Positions 33,810-42,800 of a DNA stretch of 64,000 bases are shown piece after piece; positions within the stretch are counted from its first letter, which is position 1; each line of letters begins with the position of its first letter. Under the pieces are notes generated by a model that saw nothing but the letters and a program-made list of their open reading frames with translations, made no database searches and had not been told where the DNA came from. The DNA is from Mediterraneibacter glycyrrhizinilyticus (lineage in GTDB: Bacteria > Bacillota > Clostridia > Lachnospirales > Lachnospiraceae), in assembly GCF_016902345.1 (NCBI RefSeq), contig NZ_JACJLR010000014.1, forward strand, positions 1 to 64,000. Reading direction: 5' to 3'. Position numbers and translations under genes: made by a program.

Positions 33810-35087
33810 ATGAAGAAGATAAAGCTTGCCCTTCTGGGATTGGGAACAGTTGGAACCGGAGTATATAAGCTGCTTAATATGCGTTCGGATGTGATGGAAC
33901 AGACGATCGGCGCGCAGCTGGAAATTAAAAAGATCCTTGTGCACAATATGCATAAGAAGAGAGAGGGGGTTGACCCGGCCCTGCTCACAGATGACTGGAA
34001 GGAGATCGTCGAGGACGATGAGATCCGGATCGTGGTCGAGGTTATTGGAAGAATAGAGCCGGCACGAACCATGATCCTCGAGGCGCTCCGTGCAGGGAAA
34101 AACGTGGTTTCTGCGAACAAAGACCTGATCGCGGAGCAGGGAAGAGAGCTGCTGGATACCGCACAGGAAACAGGGGCGGATTTCCTCTTTGAGGCAGCGG
34201 TGGCAGGGGGGATCCCGATCATCCGCCCGCTGAAGCAGTGCCTTGCGGCAAATGAGATCTCCGAAGTCCTGGGTATCGTGAACGGCACCACAAACTATAT
34301 CCTGACAAAAATGTTTGAAGATGGGATGGAGTTTGACGATGCCCTTAAGAAAGCTCAGGAACTGGGGTATGCCGAGGCGGACCCCACCGCGGATGTGGAA
34401 GGACTGGATGCAGGGAGAAAGGTTGCTATCATGGCATCCATTGCTTTTCACTCCCGGGTTGTCTTTGACGATGTATATACGGAAGGAATTTCGAAGATCA
34501 CAGCAGCGGACATTGCCTATGCGAAAGAGTTTGACAGCGTCATCAAGCTCCTGGGCGTGGCGCGCAATACCCCGGAAGGGATCGAGGCAGGCGTGTATCC
34601 GGTGATGCTGGATGAGGACCATCCGCTGGCCTCTGTGAGAAATTCTTTCAATGCTGTGTTTATTCACGGAGATGCAGTGGATGATGCCATGTTCTACGGA
34701 CGGGGAGCGGGCGAGATGCCGACGGCGAGCGCGGTCGCAGGAGACGTGATCGATGTGGCGAGGGATATCGTGTACGGCTGTACGGGAAGGATCAGCTGCA
34801 CCTGTTACAGACAACTCCGTGTGAAACCCTTCGGTGAGGCGGAGAACAAGTTCTTCATCCGTATGCAGGTGAAAAACCGTCCCGGTGTCCTGGCACAGAT
34901 CGCCCAGGTGTTCGGGGAACATGAGGTCAGCATTGCGCGGGTTGTACAGAAGAATGCAAAGACAGAACAGGCAGAGCTGGTGATTGTGACAGAGAAGGTA
35001 AAGGAACTTAATATGAAAGACGCTCTGGAGGAACTTACCAAGATGGAGAATATTTCTGAGGTCAGCAGTGTCATACGAGAGTTTTAA
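33810..35087 (+). CDS. hom: Homoserine dehydrogenase with ACT domain
   Basis: NAD(P)-dependent enzyme turning aspartate semialdehyde into homoserine, the branch to threonine and methionine. 425 residues. Rossmann motif LALLGLGTVGTGVYKLL at the N-terminus. Catalytic core has VSANKDLIA and the signature AQELGYAEADPTADVEGLDAGRK. The C-terminal ACT domain (about 350-425, FFIRMQVKNRPGVLAQIAQVF) implies amino-acid feedback control. ATG 33810 is chosen because the protein aligns there with the family and follows AAAGAGG. An upstream open frame from 33696 is not credible as an extension. Confidence 0.95.
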   Translation: MKKIKLALLGLGTVGTGVYKLLNMRSDVMEQTIGAQLEIKKILVHNMHKKREGVDPALLTDDWKEIVEDDEIRIVVEVIGRIEPARTMILEALRAGKNVVSANKDLIAEQGRELLDTAQETGADFLFEAAVAGGIPIIRPLKQCLAANEISEVLGIVNGTTNYILTKMFEDGMEFDDALKKAQELGYAEADPTADVEGLDAGRKVAIMASIAFHSRVVFDDVYTEGISKITAADIAYAKEFDSVIKLLGVARNTPEGIEAGVYPVMLDEDHPLASVRNSFNAVFIHGDAVDDAMFYGRGAGEMPTASAVAGDVIDVARDIVYGCTGRISCTCYRQLRVKPFGEAENKFFIRMQVKNRPGVLAQIAQVFGEHEVSIARVVQKNAKTEQAELVIVTEKVKELNMKDALEELTKMENISEVSSVIREF

Positions 35088-35116
35088 CGGAACGTGGACA
35101 TTAACGGAGGATACAG

Positions 35117-35551
35117 ATGGAGAGACGCGGTCAGCCCATAGGTTTTATGATCAAGCAGGTAAATAACGTGTATGAGAAAGATCTGAATGAGAGACTCAGG
35201 ATGATCGGAATCACGGCGTCCCAGTGCGCTGTGCTGGATTTTCTCTTTCATACGAGCAAAGAGGAAGTCAGCCAGAGAGATGTTGAACGTGCCCTGAATC
35301 TGAAAAATCCTACCGTGACCGGTCTTTTGAAGCGCCTGGATGAGAAAGGTTATATCCTGTGCGTTCCCAATGCGAATGATAAAAGAAAGAAAAAAATCTA
35401 TCTCACGGAAAAGGCATATGATATCCAGCGGCGCATGGAAAACGACCGCAGGAAGCTTGACCGGGAGCTGACGAGGGGGATGACAAAAAGAGAGGTAGCA
35501 GCCCTGCGGAAAAATCTCGAAAAACTGCTGTATAATATCGCAGATCCGTGA
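35117..35551 (+). CDS. MarR-family transcriptional regulator
   Basis: DNA-binding protein, 144 residues, one winged helix-turn-helix domain: ITASQCAVLDFLFHTSKEEVSQRDVERALNLKNPTVTGLLKRLDEKGYI spans the recognition region (about 35-85), then a basic wing (NANDKRKKKIYLTEKA). Long helices at both ends serve dimerisation. Ligand and target are unknown. It lies 29 bp after hom and may be co-transcribed with it. Confidence 0.9.
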   Translation: MERRGQPIGFMIKQVNNVYEKDLNERLRMIGITASQCAVLDFLFHTSKEEVSQRDVERALNLKNPTVTGLLKRLDEKGYILCVPNANDKRKKKIYLTEKAYDIQRRMENDRRKLDRELTRGMTKREVAALRKNLEKLLYNIADP

Positions 35552-35575
35552 ATTGTCAGATAATTTATCTTAAGT

Positions 35576-35609
35576 GGTGCCGTGTACTTTTTAAAAAGTG
35601 TCAGGCACC
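35576..35609. repeat. Modular hairpin repeat, copy 2 (marR-thyA)
   Basis: GGTGCC (35576-35581) and GGCACC (35604-35609) enclose GTGTAC, a perfect ACTTTTT/AAAAAGT hairpin and GTGTCA. The left half matches the outer word of the 28072-28136 element. The right half is the complement of its inner word (TGCCTGACACTTTT). It may also work as a terminator, but no T-run follows. Confidence 0.75.
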
Positions 35610-35639
35610 TGTTAAAATAATATCAAATGGAGGAGATCA

Positions 35640-36488
35640 ATGAGTTACGCAGACAAGGTTTTTATAGATATGTGCCGGGACATCATAGATAACGGTACGA
35701 GCACGGAGGGGGAGAAGGTCCGCCCGGTATGGGAGGACGGCGCTCCGGCGTATACGGTCAAGAGATTCGGAGTTGTGAACCGGTATGACCTGTCAAAGGA
35801 GTTCCCGGCGCTGACGCTTAGGCGCACGGCGATCAAGAGCTGTGTGGATGAGATGCTCTGGATCTGGCAGAAGAAGTCCAACAATGTGCACGAGTTAAAG
35901 AGCCATATCTGGGACAGCTGGGCAGATGAGACGGGTTCCATCGGGAAAGCATACGGCTACCAGATGGGGGTAAAGCATCAGTATAAAGAAGGCATGATGG
36001 ACCAGACGGACCGGGTGCTCTTTGATCTGAAGAACAATCCGTACAGCCGCAGGATCATGACGAATATCTATGTGCATCAGGATCTTCACGAGATGAACCT
36101 GTATCCCTGCGCGTACAGCATGACCTTTAACGTGACAAAAGAGAAAGACAGCGACATGCTGACGCTGAATGGGATCCTGAACCAGCGCTCCCAGGACGTG
36201 CTCACGGCGAACAACTGGAATGTCTGCCAGTATGCGGTCCTGCTCCACATGCTGGCGCAGGTGTGCGGCATGAAGGCGGGAGAGTTCGTCCATGTGATCG
36301 CGGACGCGCACATTTACGACCGGCATATTCCGATGATCGAGGAACTGATCTCAAGAGAACCGTATCCGGCGCCGAAATTCTGGCTGAATCCGGATGTGAA
36401 GGATTTCTATGATTTTACGCCGGACGACGTCAGGCTGGACGAATACGAGACGCATCCGCAGATCAAAAATATCCCTGTGGCGGTATAA
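35640..36488 (+). CDS. thyA: Thymidylate synthase
   Basis: ThyA-type enzyme making dTMP from dUMP with methylene-tetrahydrofolate, 282 residues. The catalytic cysteine is Cys157 in NLYPCAYSMTFNV. Also visible are LTLRRTAIKSCVDEMLWIWQ, the dUMP-binding ILNQRSQDVLTANNWNV and HVIADAHIYDRH. The somewhat divergent sequence is common in Lachnospiraceae. It is paired with the DHFR gene that follows, so the folate cycle is closed in one operon. SD GGAGGAG. Confidence 0.93.
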   Translation: MSYADKVFIDMCRDIIDNGTSTEGEKVRPVWEDGAPAYTVKRFGVVNRYDLSKEFPALTLRRTAIKSCVDEMLWIWQKKSNNVHELKSHIWDSWADETGSIGKAYGYQMGVKHQYKEGMMDQTDRVLFDLKNNPYSRRIMTNIYVHQDLHEMNLYPCAYSMTFNVTKEKDSDMLTLNGILNQRSQDVLTANNWNVCQYAVLLHMLAQVCGMKAGEFVHVIADAHIYDRHIPMIEELISREPYPAPKFWLNPDVKDFYDFTPDDVRLDEYETHPQIKNIPVAV

Positions 36489-36584
36489 AGCGCGGGGAAG
36501 AGAGGGCATACTGCAGCGGAGCGGACGAGTACGGAGCAGCCGGAGACGGCAGCAGGCCGAGAAAGTGAGAATGGAGGAGAAAAG

Positions 36585-37073
36585 ATGAAAGCGATTTTGT
36601 CAGCGGATAAAAACTGGGGGATCGGATACCAGAACAGGCTTCTGACAAGGATCCCTTCGGATATGAAATTTTTCAGAGAGACTACGACAGGCAGGGTCGT
36701 TGTGATGGGACGGAAGACACTGGAGAGTTTTCCTAACGGCATGCCGTTGAAAAACAGGACAAATATCGTCCTCACGGGAAATAAAGAGTATAAGGTGAAA
36801 GATGCAGTTATCGTACACTCAAAAGAAGAACTCCTGGAAGAACTCAAAAAATACAGTCCTGACGACATCTATGTGATCGGCGGGGAGAGTATCTACCGGA
36901 TGATGCTTCCGTACTGTGACACAGTCTATGTGACGAAGATCGACCACGCCTTCCAGGCGGATACATTTTTCCCGAACCTGGACGAAATGGATGAGTGGGC
37001 GATGACGGAAGAGAGTGAGGAACAGACCTGTTTTGATCTTGAGTTTACATTCACAAAATATGAACGCCGATAG
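36585..37073 (+). CDS. folA: Dihydrofolate reductase
   Basis: NADPH-dependent reductase regenerating tetrahydrofolate for thymidylate synthase, 162 residues. Typical motifs: AILSADKNWGIGYQNRLL, VVMGRKTLESFP and YVIGGESIYRMMLPYCDTVYVTKI. The acidic active-site residue lies in the PSDMKFFRETT helix. ATG 36585 follows GGAGGAG. It is 96 bp after thyA. Confidence 0.93.
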   Translation: MKAILSADKNWGIGYQNRLLTRIPSDMKFFRETTTGRVVVMGRKTLESFPNGMPLKNRTNIVLTGNKEYKVKDAVIVHSKEELLEELKKYSPDDIYVIGGESIYRMMLPYCDTVYVTKIDHAFQADTFFPNLDEMDEWAMTEESEEQTCFDLEFTFTKYERR

Positions 37074-37082
37074 GATAAGAAT

Positions 37083-38147
37083 ATGACAAGAATGAAAAAA
37101 AGAGCAGGACGGGGGATGAGAAGCGGGGGATTATGCAGGAGTGTACTGATGCTTGCGGGATGCATTCTCTTATCCGGAAGCCTGCTCGCAGGCTGCGGAA
37201 GGACAGAAACGCAGGAATCTGCAAAGGAGTATGGAGACGGCGGTAAGATCAGTGTGGTGACTACGATCTTTCCCCAATATGATTTCGTGCGTCAGATCGC
37301 AGGGGACAAGGTAGAACTGAAGATGCTCTTAAAGCCGGGGGAGGAGACCCATTCCTATGAGCCCACCCCACAGGACATCATCGCCATACAGAACAGTGAT
37401 GTGTTCATCTATGTGGGCGGAGAGAACGACGCCTGGGTGGAGGACATCCTGGAATCCATGCCGGACTCTGACATGGTCACGCTGAAACTGATGGACTGTG
37501 TGGACACGGTGGAAGAAGAGCAGGTGGAGGGGATGCAGGCAGAGCCGGGACACAGCCATGAGGAAGAGGAAGGGCACGACCACGAGGAAGAGGAAGAAGC
37601 GGAAGCCCATTCTGTCCATGGGATCGACGAGCATGTGTGGACCGCACCGGAGAATGCCTCCGCCATCGTCGGAGCGATCCGGGACATCCTCATGGAGGAG
37701 GATCCGTCCAATGCAGGGACCTATGAGGAGAACGCCGCGGCTTACCGGGAACAGCTCGATGAACTGGATCGGGAGTTCCGGGATGTGGCGGACAGCGCGA
37801 AGCGGAACCTGCTGATCTTCGGGGACCGGTTCCCGTTCCGGTATTTTGCGGATGCATACGGCATAGACTATTATGCGGCTTTTCCGGGGTGCGCTTCCGA
37901 TACGGAGCCCAGCGCGGCGACCATGGCATTCCTGATCAATAAAGTGAAGGAAGAGCAGGTGCCGGCGGTATTGAAAATGGAACTCAGCAACGAAAATATC
38001 GCCAATGCGATTGCTGAGGCGTCAGGGACAGAGGTGAAAACGTTCTACAGCTGCCACAATCTGACAGCAGAAGAGTTTGAGAACGGGGAGAACTACCTGA
38101 GCATGATGCAGAAAAATGTGGAGACTCTGAAGGAGGTATTGAACTGA
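37083..38147 (+). CDS. znuA: Zinc ABC transporter substrate-binding lipoprotein
   Basis: Cluster A-I metal-binding protein, 354 residues. A lipobox LLAGC places the lipidated cysteine at 38. A metal-site His lies in GEETHSYEPTPQD, and HGIDEHVWTAPEN supplies another. Between them is a His/Glu/Asp-rich loop (about 155-180: HSHEEEEGHDHEEEEE) characteristic of zinc rather than manganese binders. A late acidic residue lies in the FPGCASDTEPS region. Genes for the ATPase and permease follow in the same operon. A rather basic stretch precedes the signal hydrophobic core. Confidence 0.92.
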   Translation: MTRMKKRAGRGMRSGGLCRSVLMLAGCILLSGSLLAGCGRTETQESAKEYGDGGKISVVTTIFPQYDFVRQIAGDKVELKMLLKPGEETHSYEPTPQDIIAIQNSDVFIYVGGENDAWVEDILESMPDSDMVTLKLMDCVDTVEEEQVEGMQAEPGHSHEEEEGHDHEEEEEAEAHSVHGIDEHVWTAPENASAIVGAIRDILMEEDPSNAGTYEENAAAYREQLDELDREFRDVADSAKRNLLIFGDRFPFRYFADAYGIDYYAAFPGCASDTEPSAATMAFLINKVKEEQVPAVLKMELSNENIANAIAEASGTEVKTFYSCHNLTAEEFENGENYLSMMQKNVETLKEVLN

Positions 38148-38857
38148 TGGCTCTGATAAAGTGTGAGGATGTATCCATCGGATATGAGGGACAGACCGTG
38201 GTCCGCGACCTGAATTTTCAGATCGACAGCGGGGATTACCTCTGTATCGTAGGGGAGAACGGATCGGGAAAGAGTACGCTGGTGAAGAGCCTTCTGGGGC
38301 TGAAAGCCGTGGAGAGCGGGCGGATCCTGTTTGGTGACGGGCTCAGGCAGCAGGAAATCGGATATCTGCCCCAGCAGACCGACATACAGAAGGATTTCCC
38401 GGCAAGTGTGTATGAAGTGGTCCTCTCCGGCAGACTCAACAGCAGAGGTCTGAAGCCCTTTTACAGCCGGGAGGATAAACAGCAGGCGTATGAGAAGATG
38501 GAAATGCTGGGGATCCGGGATCTGTTCAGGCAGTGTTTCCGGGATCTGTCCGGGGGACAGCGCCAGAGAGTCCTTCTGGCGAGGGCGCTGTGCGCCACAA
38601 AGAAACTGCTCCTTCTGGATGAGCCGGTGACCGGGCTGGATCCCATCGTCACAACGGAATTTTACGAACTGATCCGTCAGATCAACCGGGATTCCGGCAT
38701 CGCTGTTGTGATGGTGTCACATGACATAGAAAGCGCGGTGAAAGATGCCACCCACATCCTGCACCTGCAGGAGAAAGTCCTCTTCTTCGGCACGGCAGAG
38801 GACTATCAGAGGAGCCGGGTGGGAAGAACATTTCTCGGAGGTGGACAGGATGATTGA
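38147..38857 (+). CDS. znuC: Zinc ABC transporter ATP-binding protein
   Basis: ABC ATPase, 236 residues. Walker A GENGSGKSTL, Q-loop YLPQQTDIQKDFP, signature LSGGQRQR, Walker B LLLLDEPVTGLD and H-loop VSHDI. Its start overlaps the last base of the znuA stop codon, and its end overlaps the permease start by 8 bp, so the three genes are translated together. Confidence 0.93.
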   Translation: MALIKCEDVSIGYEGQTVVRDLNFQIDSGDYLCIVGENGSGKSTLVKSLLGLKAVESGRILFGDGLRQQEIGYLPQQTDIQKDFPASVYEVVLSGRLNSRGLKPFYSREDKQQAYEKMEMLGIRDLFRQCFRDLSGGQRQRVLLARALCATKKLLLLDEPVTGLDPIVTTEFYELIRQINRDSGIAVVMVSHDIESAVKDATHILHLQEKVLFFGTAEDYQRSRVGRTFLGGGQDD

Positions 38858-39683
38858 TACATTGATGGAGATGCTCTCCTATCCCTTTATGGTAAGGGCA
38901 TTTACAGTCGGCGCACTGGTAGCGCTCTGCTCGGCGCTGCTGGGCGTGAGTCTTGTGCTGAAACGGTATTCTATGATCGGAGACGGGCTGTCCCATGTGG
39001 GGTTCGGGGCCCTTGCCGTGGCGGCGGCGCTGAATGCGGCTCCCCTCGCCGTGGCGATCCCGGTGGTCATCGTGGCGGCGGTGCTGCTTTTGCGCATCAG
39101 CGGGAACAGCAGGATCAAGGGAGATGCAGCGATCGCCCTGATCTCCACCAGCTCCCTTGCCGTGGGCGTGATGGTAATCTCTCTCACCACGGGAATGAAC
39201 ACGGACGTGTATAACTATATGTTCGGAAGTATCCTGGCGATGAGCGGGGAAGATGTACGTCTCAGTGTGATCCTCTCCGCAGCCGTACTGATCCTTTTTG
39301 TCTTTTTCTACCAGAAGATCTTTGCCATCACATTTGATGAGACCTTTGCCCAGGCAACCGGTGTCAGGGCGGGAATGTACAACACGCTGATCGCAGTGCT
39401 GACAGCGGTGACTATTGTTCTGGGGATGCGGATGATGGGGGCGCTTTTGATCTCCAGCCTGATCATCTTTCCGGCACTGACGTCCATGCGGGTTTGCAGG
39501 ACGTTCCGGGGTGTGGTTATCAGTTCAGCGGTGGTTTCTGTGGTCTGCCTGATCGCGGGGCTTATGGTTTCCTATCTGTGTTCCACTCCTGCAGGAGCGA
39601 GTGTGGTCATGGCAAATATCACGGCGCTGATCATTTATTCTATGATCGGAATCCTGCGGAATCGCGGGATCAGAAGAATTTAG
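38850..39683 (+). CDS. znuB: Zinc ABC transporter permease
   Basis: Membrane subunit of the ABC-3 family, 277 residues, seven to nine helices. Starts MIDTLMEMLSYPFMVRAFTVG; has SMIGDGLSHVGFGALAV near 45 and the family motif FDETFAQATGVRAGMYNTLIAVLTA in the second half. ATG 38850 is chosen because upstream codons lie inside znuC. No Zur box was recognised upstream of the operon. Confidence 0.93.
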   Translation: MIDTLMEMLSYPFMVRAFTVGALVALCSALLGVSLVLKRYSMIGDGLSHVGFGALAVAAALNAAPLAVAIPVVIVAAVLLLRISGNSRIKGDAAIALISTSSLAVGVMVISLTTGMNTDVYNYMFGSILAMSGEDVRLSVILSAAVLILFVFFYQKIFAITFDETFAQATGVRAGMYNTLIAVLTAVTIVLGMRMMGALLISSLIIFPALTSMRVCRTFRGVVISSAVVSVVCLIAGLMVSYLCSTPAGASVVMANITALIIYSMIGILRNRGIRRI

Positions 39684-39812
39684 AAACGAAATGTCCCTGC
39701 ATTGTGCGCGACAGACAGAGAGCGGGAGAACCGGTGAATCTGAATGAGCGGATACATCTGCGGGGAGAACGTTCACACCGGCGATAAGAAAAAATGTGCT
39801 CAGGAGGGAAAT

Positions 39813-40499
39813 ATGGCAGCGGCAGTGTGTACGGCGGTTCTCGGAACAGCCTATGTGTATCTCAAGAAAAAGGATAAACCGAAGGCACTCGTATGTAAGG
39901 CGCTCGCAACGTTTATGCCGGCACTTTTACTGCTGCGGGCATTCCCGGACGTGGGGCAGGGGAAGATTCCCCCTCCTCTGTTTGGATGGACTCTGGCTGC
40001 GCTGGTGTTTTATATCGCAGCAGATGTACTTCTGGAGTGCAGGTTTGTTGCAGGCGCAGTGACTTTCAGCCTGGGGCATCTCTGCATGACGGCAGGATTT
40101 CTCACCGGCGGAGAACTGAGGTGGGCTGACGGGAAAGAGAGCGGAGAGACCGTTTGTCTGGCAGCAGGGGGCGTCCTGCTGTCATTGATGCTTGTGGCAG
40201 CGGCGTGGTTTGTGCTGAGAAAGTATATTCCTCATCTTAAAGCGAAGAAACTTTTCCGGCCGGCTCTGATGTATGTTTCCATACTGAGTGCAATGGCTGC
40301 GCTGGCAATCCTGGCAGGCATCTGTACCGGCGGGACGGAAGGGCTGCTTACTGCTTCAGGCGGGATTTCTTTTGTGATATCGGATATTCTTCTCGGCATG
40401 AACCGTCTGGGGAGAAAGAGGAGTGGAAGAAGGGGAGCCGCTGTGCTTATCCTGTATTATCTTTCGGTATATTTTCTTTCCGTGAGAGTGTGGATCTGA
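39813..40499 (+). CDS. YhhN/lysoplasmalogenase-family membrane protein
   Basis: Integral membrane protein, 228 residues, with about eight helices. The region KALVCKALATFMPALLLLRAF and the later FVISDILLGMNRL (Ser-Asp motif) match the YhhN/TMEM86 family. Eukaryotic members cleave the vinyl-ether bond of lysoplasmalogens; the bacterial function is less certain, but clostridia do contain plasmalogens. ATG 39813 follows AGGAGGG. It stands alone between the zinc operon and the ilv leader. Confidence 0.75.
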   Translation: MAAAVCTAVLGTAYVYLKKKDKPKALVCKALATFMPALLLLRAFPDVGQGKIPPPLFGWTLAALVFYIAADVLLECRFVAGAVTFSLGHLCMTAGFLTGGELRWADGKESGETVCLAAGGVLLSLMLVAAAWFVLRKYIPHLKAKKLFRPALMYVSILSAMAALAILAGICTGGTEGLLTASGGISFVISDILLGMNRLGRKRSGRRGAAVLILYYLSVYFLSVRVWI

Positions 40500-40591
40500 G
40501 GAAGTGGTAGAGTTCTAGCCTGATGTGTTTTCCAGTATCTGTGTGAAGTGTAAACTGTGATAATGGATTAAAAAAGATCAAGAAAACGCGA

Positions 40592-40620
40592 TTGACAAAG
40601 TTAAAAATACACACTATAAT
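40592..40620 (+). promoter_or_regulatory. Consensus promoter of the ilv leader
   Basis: TTGACA (40592-40597), 17 nt, TATAAT (40615-40620): a perfect vegetative promoter for the T-box transcript. Confidence 0.9.
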
Positions 40621-40644
40621 GTATTTAAATTTTTAACAAAAAAT

Positions 40645-41027
40645 GCAGTGACAGGGAGGAGTACTTGGTCTTGGGAAGCAAAGAGAGGAGATGGGTGGTG
40701 AAAATCTCCGTGACGAGATCCTGGAAGTAGCCCTTGAGCAGTGGACTGAACGGCAGAACATACAGGCTGAAAGACTGACCCGCAGAGAAAAGGCGGAGCA
40801 GGTCGTGAGGCAGGATCTGTTCAGTAGGCTCCAACGTTTTTCCCGCGTTACAGGGAAGCGGTATCGGATCGGAAAGACGGACGCGGAAGCAGCCCGGCGA
40901 GGACTGAATGAAAGCGGACGAAGAGAATTCCCGTACCGGCAGAGTGCAGAGAGAACTCTCTGAATTTAGGTGGTAACACGGATGAAGATTCGCCCTAAGC
41001 ATGTGACGTGCTTAGGGTTTTCTTTTT
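40645..41027 (+). promoter_or_regulatory. T-box leader, probable valine specifier (GTA)
   Basis: Stem I is recognised by AGAGAG followed by a GGAGAT/ATCTCC stem that encloses GGGTGGTG. Its returning strand has GAA-GTA-GCCCTTGAGC, placing GTA (40727-40729) as specifier codon for tRNA-Val. The T-box sequence AGGTGGTAACACGG is at 40968-40981. A terminator follows: CCCTAAGCA (40993-41001) with TGCTTAGGG (41009-41017) and TTTTCTTTTT. Uncharged tRNA-Val should pair with codon and T-box and prevent termination. This accounts for most of the 558-bp gap before ilvB. Confidence 0.85.
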
Positions 41028-41058
41028 CAGTGTGAAAAGTTAAAAAGGAGGTAGTACA

Positions 41059-42783
41059 TTGAGACAGATCACGGGGAACAAATTACTTGTAAGAGCATTA
41101 AAAGAGGAAGGAGTGGATACGGTCTTCGGATATCCGGGAGCGTGTACGATCGATATCAGCGACGAACTCTATAAGCAGGATGAGATCAGGGTGATCCTGC
41201 CACGGCATGAACAGGCGCTGGTCCATGAGGCGGATGCATATGCAAGGACGACAGGGAAAGTCGGCGTGTGTCTGGTGACCAGTGGTCCCGGAGCTACAAA
41301 TCTGGTGACGGGGCTTGCAACGGCAAACTATGACAGCGTGCCTCTTGTCTGCTTTACCGGACAGGTGGCAAGGCATCTGATCGGGAATGACGCCTTCCAG
41401 GAAGTGGATATCGTCGGGATCACGCGCAGCATCACAAAATACGGCGTGACAGTCCGCAGGAGAGAGGATCTGGGAAGGATCATAAAAGAGGCGTTCTATA
41501 TTGCGCGGACAGGCCGGCCGGGCCCTGTGCTCATCGACCTGCCAAAGGATGTGATGGGGGAACTGGGAAGTGCAGAGTATCCGAAGACGGTAAATATCCG
41601 GGGATATAAGCCGAACACGAGCGTCCATATGGGGCAGCTCAAGCGGGCGATCAAAATGCTGAAAAAAGCGGAAAGACCGCTCTTCCTCGCGGGGGGCGGA
41701 GTAAATATCGCAAGGGCGAACAAAGTTTTCACCGAGGTGGTCACCAAGACCAATGTTCCGGTGGTCACAACGATCATGGGGCGTGGCGCCATTCCCACAA
41801 ACCATCCGCTGTTTATCGGAAATCTGGGGATGCACGGAGCATATGCGGCAAACATGGCTGTCAGTGAATGCGACCTGCTGTTTTCCATCGGAACAAGGTT
41901 TAATGACCGCATCACGGGGAAACTCCATGCATTTGCCCCGAAAGCTCAGATCGTCCACATCGATATCGATACGGCATCCATCTCCAGAAATATCCAGGTG
42001 CACGTCCCTATTGTGGCGGATGCTCTGGAAGCGGTCACAAAGATGAACGAGTATGTGGAGGCCTGTGAGACGAAAGAATGGGTAAAACAGATCAATGAGT
42101 GGAAGGAAGAGCATCCTCTGACAATGAAAAACAGGCTGCAGATGGGGCCGAAAGATATTCTTGATGAGATGAACCGTCAGTTTGACGACGCTATTATTGT
42201 GGCGGATGTGGGACAGCATCAGATGTTTACGGCTCAGTATACAGAGGTCACGGAAAAGAAGCAGCTCATCATGTCCGGAGGTCTCGGGACGATGGGATAC
42301 GGATTCCCGGGAGCTGTAGGCGCTCAGCTGGGAAATCCGGATAAAACGGTCATTGCAGTATCCGGGGACGGCGGGATGCAGATGAACATCCAGGAGTTTG
42401 CGACCGCTGTCCTGGAGGAACTTCCTCTGATCCTCTGCGTGTTTAATAACGAATATCTGGGAATGGTAAGACAGTGGCAGAAACTGTTCTATGGGAAACG
42501 CTACGGTATGACGAACCTGCGCGCCGGCGCACTGTACAGAAGGACACATGGCGAGGAGATGCCGGAGTACACACCGGATTTTGTGAAGCTTGCACAGAGC
42601 TATGGGGCAGCAGGAATCCGCGTGACGAAGAAAGAAGAGATCGCTCCGGCGTTTGAAGAGGCGAAGAAAAACAGGAGTAAAAAGATACCGACGCTGATCG
42701 AGTTTATCATCGATCCGGAGGAACTGGTATATCCGATGGTAAAGCCGGACGGAACGCTGGAAGATATGATCATGGACTGCTAG
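41059..42783 (+). CDS. ilvB: Acetolactate synthase large subunit
   Basis: Thiamine-diphosphate enzyme joining two pyruvates (or pyruvate and 2-oxobutyrate) in valine, leucine and isoleucine synthesis. 574 residues. N-terminal ThDP domain with EGVDTVFGYPGA and the catalytic Glu in LPRHEQALVHEADAYAR. Central FAD-type domain (about 195-340). C-terminal ThDP domain with the metal motif GDGGMQMNIQEFATAV...FNNEYLGMVRQWQ. The start is TTG 41059, 7 nt after AAAGGAGG; no ATG fits as well. The T-box upstream controls it. Confidence 0.95.
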   Translation: MRQITGNKLLVRALKEEGVDTVFGYPGACTIDISDELYKQDEIRVILPRHEQALVHEADAYARTTGKVGVCLVTSGPGATNLVTGLATANYDSVPLVCFTGQVARHLIGNDAFQEVDIVGITRSITKYGVTVRRREDLGRIIKEAFYIARTGRPGPVLIDLPKDVMGELGSAEYPKTVNIRGYKPNTSVHMGQLKRAIKMLKKAERPLFLAGGGVNIARANKVFTEVVTKTNVPVVTTIMGRGAIPTNHPLFIGNLGMHGAYAANMAVSECDLLFSIGTRFNDRITGKLHAFAPKAQIVHIDIDTASISRNIQVHVPIVADALEAVTKMNEYVEACETKEWVKQINEWKEEHPLTMKNRLQMGPKDILDEMNRQFDDAIIVADVGQHQMFTAQYTEVTEKKQLIMSGGLGTMGYGFPGAVGAQLGNPDKTVIAVSGDGGMQMNIQEFATAVLEELPLILCVFNNEYLGMVRQWQKLFYGKRYGMTNLRAGALYRRTHGEEMPEYTPDFVKLAQSYGAAGIRVTKKEEIAPAFEEAKKNRSKKIPTLIEFIIDPEELVYPMVKPDGTLEDMIMDC

Positions 42784-42800
42784 TTGAAAGGAGAAGGAAA

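Noticed and set aside
33480-34922. Long minus-strand open frame opposite hom and tRNA-Gly
   Set aside because: It crosses a tRNA gene and a terminator and is the shadow of the conserved dehydrogenase.
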